Position numbers and translations under genes: made by a program. Below are positions 1 through 5,462 of a DNA stretch of 47,018 nt, in pieces. The stretch covers positions 1 to 47,018 of the forward strand of contig DIUS01000101.1 in the NCBI GenBank assembly GCA_002423075.1, given 5' to 3'. The DNA comes from Microbacteriaceae bacterium UBA6152 (GTDB taxonomy: Bacteria > Actinomycetota > Actinomycetes > Actinomycetales > Microbacteriaceae). The notes beneath the pieces were generated by a model that worked only from the letters and a program-made list of their open reading frames with translations, had not been told where the DNA came from and did no database searches. Each line of letters begins with the position of its first letter. Position 1 is the first letter of the stretch.

Positions 1-24
1 GGAGTTCGAGTCTCTCCGGGCGCG
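1..24 (+). tRNA. 3' end of a tRNA gene (probably tRNA-Arg, ACG) at attL, 5' part outside window
   Basis: Positions 1..4 end the 5' strand of the T-stem, 5..11 (TTCGAGT) are the T-loop, 12..16 the 3' T-stem strand, 17..23 (CGGGCGC) the 3' acceptor strand and 24 the discriminator G. No CCA is encoded. The tRNA identity is inferred from the longer phage copy at attR: CTACAGAACAGAAGGTT there closely matches the anticodon arm and variable loop of actinobacterial tRNA-Arg(ACG). The host part needed to prove it is off the left edge. Confidence 0.8.
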
Positions 25-25
25 C
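1..25. repeat. attL core (visible part)
   Basis: This is identical over 25 bp to 15724..15748 and diverges at position 26. The full core probably extends left of the window, since the attR copy matches the expected tRNA from 15714. It lies in the tRNA T-arm and acceptor, the classical target of tyrosine integrases, and a tyrosine integrase is encoded in the element. Confidence 0.9.
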
Positions 26-244
26 AATCCCTTGTTCGAGCCATTCGAGTGGCACGCCGGTGACGTGAGCGAACGCTATCAGTTGCGTTCGGTTCGGTCG
101 CCGCTTGCCGTTGATCCAGAGACTCACGCTCTCGCGCGACATCTCCATACGATCGGCGGCCTCTTGAACCGTGAGCTCGCTCTCTCGTAGTGCCTTGCGC
201 ATGTAGTCGGCTAGGTCGAACCTCAGCCCGGTTGTGATCGTCAT
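1..244 (-). CDS. Cro/CI-family phage repressor, 3' end passes through attL core
   Basis: The leftward frame starts at ATG 244..242 and is open to the window edge (81 visible codons). It begins MTITTGLRFDLADYM and holds a helix-turn-helix at about residues 24-50 (LTVQEAADRM, then MSRESVSLWINGKRRP), the HTH_3/XRE pattern. It is divergent from the early lytic genes across a 91-bp region with a palindrome, the place of a phage immunity repressor. Its last visible codons are encoded by the attachment core. In the lysogen it must end in host tRNA DNA just left of the window. In free phage it would continue into 15623..15723 (see findings). Family assignment is firm; the immunity role is inferred from position. 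Confidence 0.88.
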   Translation of the reverse strand, partial: MTITTGLRFDLADYMRKALRESELTVQEAADRMEMSRESVSLWINGKRRPNRTQLIAFAHVTGVPLEWLEQGIARPERLEL

Positions 245-335
245 GCGGCCCAGTTTGGCAGATTGCACGGCTCTCTACAAGACACGCCCAAACCGAGGTA
301 GCAAACCGAGATACGCATATGCGTACACTGTGCGC
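245..335. promoter_or_regulatory. Divergent repressor/early-gene control region
   Basis: This is the intergenic region between the leftward repressor and the rightward early genes. It holds a perfect 14-bp palindrome, TACGCATATGCGTA (312..325), 10 bp before the ATG at 336, and two direct copies of CAAACCGAG (289..297 and 302..310), 13 bp apart. These are candidate operators for the repressor, and the palindrome sits where it could block the early promoter. I could not fix a convincing -35/-10 pair. Operator function is inferred. Confidence 0.6.
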
Positions 336-458
336 ATGACCACTCCCCCGAAGACCCCGCACCCCGCGCTGGTGCTCTCGACCCTCACCGTCGCCGCGAT
401 CTCGATCGCCACGATCTTCTGGATGCTCGCCTCGATCAGCTGGCAGATCGTCCCGTGA
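336..458 (+). CDS. Small single-span membrane protein, first early phage gene
   Basis: This encodes a 40-residue protein starting MTTPPKTPHPALV. The ATG at 336 is preferred to in-frame codons further upstream because those would run through the palindromic control region. Residues about 11-36 form one hydrophobic segment, so it is probably an inner-membrane peptide. Its TGA overlaps the GTG start of the next gene (GTGA, 455..458), so the two are translationally coupled. It is the first gene past the repressor and therefore likely repressed in the lysogen. I do not recognise a family; a role in superinfection or host takeover is only a guess from position. Confidence 0.6.
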   Translation: MTTPPKTPHPALVLSTLTVAAISIATIFWMLASISWQIVP

Positions 459-1030
459 GTGTCGAGACGCTCGCGATCGCGCTGAACCACTCGAGAGCGA
501 CCGGCACAGCCAAGGTCGTGATGCTCGGCATCGCCAACCATGACGGCGACGGCGGCGCCTGGCCCTCGGTCGACACGCTCGCGGGCTACGCAAACGTCGC
601 ACGCCGCAATGTGCAGATGGCGCTCAGGCGGCTCCAGGAACTGGGCGAGATCGAGGTCGTGCTGCAGGGCGGGGGCGATCACAGCATGGCCGACACGCAC
701 CGACCGAACCTCTATCGTGTGCTGCTCCAATGCCCCTCGAATTGCGACCGCACCAAGAACCACCGCACCAAGCGGGAGCGCGCAGTCGACCTGTTCATAA
801 CCGGGGTGACGACAGCATCACCGGGTGACGATTCCGGCACGTTAGGGGTGACGACAGCATCACCCGAACCATCCCTTAACCCAAGACCAAGACTTAACAA
901 GAAACCTCACCATTCCGCGCGCGAGGAATCGACACCGCGCCGAGGGCGATGCGGCCACGAGATGGTCACCGATCGCCACTGCGAGATGGGCTGCTCAGCA
1001 GCACGAGTCGGCGAGGCGGTGCTCGCATGA
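455..1030 (+). CDS. Helix-turn-helix protein, probable phage replication initiator
   Basis: This is a 191-residue protein with a GTG start overlapping the previous stop. The N-terminal 75 residues resemble the HTH_36-type winged helix found in phage and plasmid initiators (GGAWPSVDTLAGYANV followed by MALRRLQELGEIEVV). The middle has a repeated peptide (GVTTASP, twice), encoded by 20-bp direct DNA repeats at 803..822 and 845..864. The C-terminus carries a Cys/His cluster (CGHEM, RHCEMGC). Early position and internal iteron-like repeats suggest an initiator with its origin inside the gene, as in lambda O. Its stop overlaps the next ATG (1027..1030). The HTH is fairly clear; the initiator role is inferred. 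Confidence 0.65.
   Translation: MSVETLAIALNHSRATGTAKVVMLGIANHDGDGGAWPSVDTLAGYANVARRNVQMALRRLQELGEIEVVLQGGGDHSMADTHRPNLYRVLLQCPSNCDRTKNHRTKRERAVDLFITGVTTASPGDDSGTLGVTTASPEPSLNPRPRLNKKPHHSAREESTPRRGRCGHEMVTDRHCEMGCSAARVGEAVLA
803..864 (+). repeat. Iteron-like direct repeats inside the HTH gene (candidate phage origin)
   Basis: GGGGTGACGACAGCATCACC occurs at 803..822 and again at 845..864. A degenerate third copy beginning GGTGACGA lies at 824..841. The GGTGA starts fall at 805, 824 and 847, so 19 and 23 bp apart, about two helical turns. Each full copy is itself a dyad, with GGTGA and TCACC arms. An A-rich stretch follows at about 866..912. Function as an origin is inferred. Confidence 0.5.
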
Positions 1031-1359
1031 CCTACGAGGACCTCGTGCCGGTGAAGACCTGGCTACCGGCGAGCACGTATCGTGCGTGGGCGCGGAAGGC
1101 TCGCGAGCTTGACACCGACGTTGGGACGCTGCTCGCGCAGAAGGCATCGGCATCAGTCAAGCGTCCGAGCACTCCGCCACCGGCCGAGCCTCAACGTCGC
1201 ACCTGGGTTCGGATGACCGAGGAGCGCATGGACTACGCCCGCCAGCTCGCCGAGCTCGGCTACAGCCAGCGCGAGATCGCCAAGACGATCGGGGTCTCCT
1301 ACTCGAGCATGTCGAACCACTGGCATCAGATCATCCGAGGAATGGAGCAGACAGCGTGA
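1027..1359 (+). CDS. Small helix-turn-helix phage protein
   Basis: This encodes a 110-residue protein beginning MTYEDLVPVKTWLP; the ATG overlaps the stop of the preceding gene (ATGA). The C-terminal third contains a clear sigma-70-region-4/resolvase-like HTH (LAELGYSQREIAKTIGVSYS, about residues 76-95). The N-terminal part is Arg/Ala-rich and the middle is a proline-rich linker. It is a DNA-binding protein of the early cassette, perhaps a regulator of late genes or a partner of the initiator. The exact role is not recognisable. It is coupled to the next gene by a GTGA overlap at 1356..1359. Confidence 0.6.
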   Translation: MTYEDLVPVKTWLPASTYRAWARKARELDTDVGTLLAQKASASVKRPSTPPPAEPQRRTWVRMTEERMDYARQLAELGYSQREIAKTIGVSYSSMSNHWHQIIRGMEQTA

Positions 1360-1640
1360 GCACCAGCACCCGGCCCGAATGGTCGACGGTCACCACGTGG
1401 GACCAGCTCGACAAGATCGCCGTCGACTACCGCCACTTGCTCAAGCGGCTCGGCAACGAGGCCGCCCACGTGGTCGACCGGAAGTTCATCGAGCGCACCG
1501 CACTGCAGCTCGAGGCCACCCGCGACCAGATCAGCCTCGGCGGCATCGAGCACGCCACCGCCATGGCTGTGCTGCAGGCCGCCGAGCAGATGTTCCCACT
1601 CGTCAGAGACCTCGTCCGAGCACGAAAGGCCACACCATGA
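1356..1640 (+). CDS. Hypothetical early phage protein
   Basis: This is a 94-residue protein beginning MSTSTRPEWSTV, with a GTG start overlapping the previous stop. It is predicted largely helical, with charged and hydrophobic residues alternating (QLDKIAVDYRHLLKRL; MAVLQAAEQMFPLVRDLV), so it is probably soluble and possibly oligomeric. There are no cysteine motifs, no membrane segment and no family I recognise. It sits in a tightly overlapping early cassette and its stop overlaps the next ATG (1637..1640). Confidence 0.55.
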   Translation: MSTSTRPEWSTVTTWDQLDKIAVDYRHLLKRLGNEAAHVVDRKFIERTALQLEATRDQISLGGIEHATAMAVLQAAEQMFPLVRDLVRARKATP

Positions 1641-1903
1641 CCCCGCACCTTGCCGCCATCGTCACCCGCCCGCCGCTCACCGACGAGCAGCAGGCCGAGC
1701 ACGCGAAGCTGTGGCGCCGCGTCGCCTCGCATCCGTTCGCCCCTCGCCCCGCGATGGCGGCCGGCGTGCTCGAGCTGCGCGTCACCGGCAAGCACGTGCA
1801 CGACTACGCCATGGTGCCCGGCCGAGCCCTCGCCGTCTGCATCCAGTGCGGCGTCACGATGACCAGGATCACCAACGCCACCGAGAAGGGAACACCCGCA
1901 TGA
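1637..1903 (+). CDS. Hypothetical early phage protein with CxxC
   Basis: This encodes an 88-residue protein beginning MTPHLAAIVTRPPLTD; the ATG at 1637 is chosen for its ATGA overlap with the gene before it. The N-terminal half is helical and charged. The C-terminal part reads like a small beta unit with H-HDY and CIQCG, a possible metal site made of two His and two Cys. Similar His/CxxC small proteins are common in actinophage early regions, but I cannot name the family. Confidence 0.55.
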   Translation: MTPHLAAIVTRPPLTDEQQAEHAKLWRRVASHPFAPRPAMAAGVLELRVTGKHVHDYAMVPGRALAVCIQCGVTMTRITNATEKGTPA

Positions 1904-2109
1904 CCAGCAAGCCCAAGCCCGCCGCCAAGACCCTCGCCGCCCAGAAGACCTCCGCCGCCGAGAAGCACCCGCGCATGACCGCCGGCCTCGACAACGCATG
2001 TACGGCGCACACGCTCATCGCTGGCGTGCCGATCGAGTGCGAGCTCGCCATCAACCACGCCGGACACCACAGCGGCAACGGCCGCAGCTGGCGACCCACC
2101 CGACCATGA
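1900..2109 (+). CDS. Hypothetical small phage protein, Ala/Lys-rich N-terminus
   Basis: This is a 69-residue protein (MTSKPKPAAKTLAAQ at the start). The first 25 residues are Lys/Ala/Pro-rich and probably disordered. The rest has paired Cys/His residues (C34 and H37, then C48, and HAGHHSGNG), suggesting a small metal-binding fold; similar short His/Cys proteins are common in actinophages. Both ends overlap neighbouring genes by ATGA. No function is assignable. Confidence 0.5.
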   Translation: MTSKPKPAAKTLAAQKTSAAEKHPRMTAGLDNACTAHTLIAGVPIECELAINHAGHHSGNGRSWRPTRP

Positions 2110-2411
2110 GCGACCGAGGCCCCGGCCTGCTCGCCGACCCTGCCGCCCCGACCGAACGATGGGGCGGCAGGAAAGCGCAGCAGTACGTGCGGCTCACCCT
2201 CGAGCAGTACGGCTCGGTGTGCTGGCTATGCGGTCTGCCCGGTGCTACCTCAGCCGATCACATCATCCCGAGATCGCAGGGCGGCGCAGTCTACGACCTG
2301 CGCAACCTCGGCCCCGCACACAAGCGATGCAACGAGTCACGAGGCAACCGCGCAGCATCAGGACCGGCCGCGATCATCGAGAACGGCATGCAGTTCTTTA
2401 GTTTGGCCTAG
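2106..2411 (+). CDS. HNH endonuclease
   Basis: This is a 101-residue HNH family nuclease. The paired cysteines C39-x2-C42 (CWLCG), the DHIIP motif (D51-H52), the central Asn (LRNLGP) and the closing H72-x2-C75-N motif are all present. The start (ATG 2106) overlaps the previous stop. In HK97-type phages a small HNH protein encoded next to terminase takes part in cos cleavage and packaging with the large terminase. The position immediately before the terminase genes fits that role. Confidence 0.9.
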   Translation: MSDRGPGLLADPAAPTERWGGRKAQQYVRLTLEQYGSVCWLCGLPGATSADHIIPRSQGGAVYDLRNLGPAHKRCNESRGNRAASGPAAIIENGMQFFSLA

Positions 2412-2492
2412 CCCGGAAACCCACGCGCAGCCTTGTCCGTATCCCCCCGAGTCACTCAAGAAAAACCCGAAAACGAGCGGAACGAAGCGACC
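2412..2492. other. HNH-terminase gap, candidate cos region
   Basis: This 81-bp gap is the only sizeable break in the rightward genes between the HNH and terminase genes. It contains a C-run (2444..2449) and an A-rich stretch (2460..2474). In cos phages with an HNH-terminase arrangement the cohesive end often lies here. No symmetrical nick site could be proven by eye. Confidence 0.3.
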
Positions 2493-2837
2493 ATGAACGA
2501 ACCGAGCGAGACGCAAGTCACCCTCGCCGGGCTCGAGCTGGAGAGTGAGCAGCCGGGCCGCTCTGGCGCGCTCCGCACCGCAGTCGTCGCCACCATCAAG
2601 GCCCTCCAAGACGAGCGACTGCTCGAACCGCGGCACGCCGCGATGTGCCAGCTCGCACTCGAGCTCGCCGACGCCGTCACGGCCGGAACACGCAGCCGCC
2701 GAGCATCGGCCGCCGCAATGGCCGCCGCGCAGCTGCTCGCCGTACTCAAGGAACTCCCCGCACCGATGGCGGCCGACCTCAAGCAACGCTTCGACCAGTT
2801 CGTCGACTCGCTCGTCAACGGCGACCCCGAGCCGTGA
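2493..2837 (+). CDS. Terminase small subunit
   Basis: This encodes a 114-residue, mostly helical protein starting MNEPSETQVTLAG. An earlier TTG at 2433 is in frame but has no reason to be used; ATG 2493 follows a purine-rich stretch. It lies between HNH and the large terminase and overlaps the latter by GTGA (2834..2837). Small terminases recognise the packaging site and load the large subunit. Sequence similarity in this family is low, so the call rests mainly on size, helical content and position, and is firm on context. Confidence 0.75.
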   Translation: MNEPSETQVTLAGLELESEQPGRSGALRTAVVATIKALQDERLLEPRHAAMCQLALELADAVTAGTRSRRASAAAMAAAQLLAVLKELPAPMAADLKQRFDQFVDSLVNGDPEP

Positions 2838-4264
2838 ACGACTGGGCAGGGTTCAAATACTCGACGAAGCGCAACCCCGCCCGTCGATCCATCGGCCCGC
2901 GGCAAGCGAAGATCGCCGCAGCTCTCGGCAAGCCCGGCATGCCGTGGCAGCGCGAAGTCTGGGACGTCGCGGGAGAGCTCGACGACGACGGCAACCTCGT
3001 CTACGAGATCGTCATCGTCACCGTCCCTCGGCAGTCGGGCAAGACGACCCTCTACGGTCCGGTGCAGCTCGACACGTGCATCGTCAACCCCGGCGTCAAG
3101 ACTTTCTACACCGCCCAGACCGGCAAGGATGCCCGCTCACGGTTCGGCGACCTCGTCGCCCTCGTGCAGGACTCACCCCTGCACGCCATCACCCGCTACC
3201 GAGCCTCGCAAGGCGACGAGGGCATGCACTTCCCGAACGGCTCCGCCCTCAAAATCTTCGCCCCCGTCGTCGCCGCACTCCACGGCGAAACCCCGCCACT
3301 CGTCGGCCTCGACGAAATCTGGGAACTCGACGAAGCCCTCGGCGACGCTCTGCTCGAGGGCGCCATCATCCCCGCCCAAGTCACCCTCGCCGGCCGCCGC
3401 CAAGTGTGGATGCTCTCCACCGCTGGCACCGCCCTGTCGACCTTCATGCGCAAGTGGATCGAGCGAGGTCGCGAAGCCGTCGAGAGCGGCGGCGAGAAGT
3501 GGCCCAAGATCGCCTACTTCGAGGCGAGCCTCTTCGACGGCGATGACCCCTACGACCCCGCCGCGATCGCACGATTCCACCCCGCGGTCGGTCACACGGT
3601 CACCGTTGAGGAGCTGCTCGAGGTCGCCTTGGGCGTCACCCGCGCGACCTGGCTGCGCGCGTTCTGCAACGTGTGGACCGAGGCCGTCAATCCTCTCTTC
3701 GCTGCCGAGGACTGGGATGCCCTCGCCGTCGCGCCGACCGGCATCCCTCGCCGTCGCGACCTCACCGTCACCTATGAGGTCGGCGCCGACAACGAGTGCG
3801 GCGCGGTGCTGGCCAGCTGGCGCGACGACGACGGCGCACCATGCGTCCGCGTCTTGCATGCCGCTCCCGGCACCAACTGGATGCACGACCTCATCGTGCA
3901 AATCCGCGACGAGTGGAAGCCCGCCGTGCTCGGCGCCGACGACGGCGGGCCGACACGGCGACTCACCGATCAGCTGCGCCGCACCCTCGGCGACGACGCT
4001 GTAGTGACGACCGGCGTGAAGGACTACGCGACCGCCTGCGAGTCGCTGCTCACCATGGCTCGCGATCGAGAACTCAAGCACGACGGGTCCAAGACCCTCT
4101 CGAACGCCATCGCCCACCTCGTGCTCAAGCGCGTCGGTGACACGACCAAGTTCAGCCGCAACGATTCGACCGGCCCGATACCCGGAATCATCGCCGCCGC
4201 GGTCGGCATCTGGCTCCACGACCACCGGACCGTCGACGTCGGCAAACCGGTCATCTACACCTGA
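2834..4264 (+). CDS. Terminase large subunit
   Basis: This is a 476-residue packaging ATPase/nuclease with a GTG start overlapping the small subunit stop. Walker A is VPRQSGKTT (about residues 64-72) and Walker B is LVGLDEIW (156-163), which also carries the catalytic Glu. An adenine-binding-type motif precedes Walker A (MPWQREV). Acidic residues in the C-terminal half (EVGADNECGAV, LGADDGG) fit the RNase H-like nuclease that cuts concatemers. Length is normal for the family. It drives DNA into the prohead through the portal encoded next. Confidence 0.95.
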   Translation: MNDWAGFKYSTKRNPARRSIGPRQAKIAAALGKPGMPWQREVWDVAGELDDDGNLVYEIVIVTVPRQSGKTTLYGPVQLDTCIVNPGVKTFYTAQTGKDARSRFGDLVALVQDSPLHAITRYRASQGDEGMHFPNGSALKIFAPVVAALHGETPPLVGLDEIWELDEALGDALLEGAIIPAQVTLAGRRQVWMLSTAGTALSTFMRKWIERGREAVESGGEKWPKIAYFEASLFDGDDPYDPAAIARFHPAVGHTVTVEELLEVALGVTRATWLRAFCNVWTEAVNPLFAAEDWDALAVAPTGIPRRRDLTVTYEVGADNECGAVLASWRDDDGAPCVRVLHAAPGTNWMHDLIVQIRDEWKPAVLGADDGGPTRRLTDQLRRTLGDDAVVTTGVKDYATACESLLTMARDRELKHDGSKTLSNAIAHLVLKRVGDTTKFSRNDSTGPIPGIIAAAVGIWLHDHRTVDVGKPVIYT

Positions 4265-4274
4265 ATGCGCAAAG

Positions 4275-4294
4275 TTGCACGACACGCCGTGCAA
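4275..4294 (+). other. Short hairpin in terminase-portal gap
   Basis: TTGCACG (4275..4281) and CGTGCAA (4288..4294) form a perfect 7-bp inverted repeat with a 6-nt loop in the 58-bp gap before the portal start. No T-run follows, so it is not an intrinsic terminator. It could be an RNA processing site or a protein-binding dyad. Confidence 0.4.
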
Positions 4295-4322
4295 TGTGGA
4301 GCATTCGACGCGACGGCGCATT

Positions 4323-5462
4323 GTGGCACTCGTGCCCGTCATCGACCGCCTCGCGAACCGTCTCGGTTTCACGCGCCTCGTGCGCGACACCGCCTCGAGC
4401 TACAGCTCGGCATGGACCGACAGCTCGCATCTCGCGCAGCTCGCCTTCGAGTCTTTCTACGGCCAGATGGGGAAGTACATCCCCGCCAGCCGCAGCAACG
4501 CCATGCGCATCGGCTCGGTCGCGAACCTCCGCCACCTGATCACCGGCATGGTCAGCCGCCTGCCCCTCTTCGCCAAAGTCAACGGCAAGCGAGCCGAGCA
4601 GCAGCCTGTGCTGCTCTCGCAGATGGAACGCGGCACACCGATCGCGACCACCCTGCAGTGGGTCGTCGATGATCTGATCTTCTACCCCCACTCCTGGCTC
4701 GTCGTCCGCGAGCGCGACTTCTACCGCTGGCCGACCTGGGTCGAGCGAGTACCGCACGGCAAGGCCCGGTTCAACTCGGACGGCTGGCTGATCGGCATCG
4801 AGGGCGAAAACGTCAAACCCGAAGACGTCATCCGCATCGACTCCCCGCTCGGCGCGGGCCTTCTCGTCAACGCCGCCGAGCCGATCAAGCGGGCGATCGC
4901 GCTCGAGCTTGCCGCCGCTCTCGCAGAAGACAACCCCGTGCCGACTGTCGAGCTCCACGACGAGGGCGGCAACGAAGCCCTCAAGAACGATGAGATCGAG
5001 GAGCTACTCGAGTCCTGGTCGAGCAGCCGCCGCAAGCGTGGCGTCGCCTACACGCCGAAGCGCATCAAGGTCATCCCCCACGGCCAGCACACCGCGCAGC
5101 TGCTCATCGACGGCCGCAAAGCGATCGAGCTCACCCTCGTGCGGCACATGAACGCCCCAGCCTGGGCGGCATCGAACGCGGTAGAGGGCGCGACGATGAC
5201 CTACGACAACCGCTCGCTCCGCAACTGGGAACTCATCGACATCACCCTGCACTCGTACACGACCGCCATCGACGGTCGCCTGTCGCTCTCCGACATCACC
5301 CCCCGCGGCTGGGCTGTCGAGTTCGAGCTCGACGAGCTCACCCGCCCCGACCAAGAGACCCGATTCAAGACGTACGCGATCGGCAAGAAGCACGGCTTCA
5401 TCGACGACGCATGGATCGCCGAGCAAGAGGGCTGGCATGCGCCCTCGGAAGGATCACGATGA
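4323..5462 (+). CDS. Phage portal protein
   Basis: This is a 379-residue portal protein of the HK97 type. The start is set at GTG 4323 (MALVPVIDRLANRLGF) because the frame upstream overlaps the end of terminase and the hairpin; a second GTG nine bases on is also possible. Portal-like features are the early LVRDTASSY region, the HWLVV-like core (YPHSWLVVRERD), the stem motif VIRIDSPLGAGLL and the C-terminal helix after EFELDELTRPDQETR. It forms the dodecameric entry vertex. Its stop overlaps the protease-capsid ATG (5459..5462). Confidence 0.88.
   Translation: MALVPVIDRLANRLGFTRLVRDTASSYSSAWTDSSHLAQLAFESFYGQMGKYIPASRSNAMRIGSVANLRHLITGMVSRLPLFAKVNGKRAEQQPVLLSQMERGTPIATTLQWVVDDLIFYPHSWLVVRERDFYRWPTWVERVPHGKARFNSDGWLIGIEGENVKPEDVIRIDSPLGAGLLVNAAEPIKRAIALELAAALAEDNPVPTVELHDEGGNEALKNDEIEELLESWSSSRRKRGVAYTPKRIKVIPHGQHTAQLLIDGRKAIELTLVRHMNAPAWAASNAVEGATMTYDNRSLRNWELIDITLHSYTTAIDGRLSLSDITPRGWAVEFELDELTRPDQETRFKTYAIGKKHGFIDDAWIAEQEGWHAPSEGSR

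Noticed and set aside
2433..2492. TTG start for the small terminase
   Set aside because: The additional 20 residues are Pro/Lys/Asn-rich without family features and cover the likely cos region.
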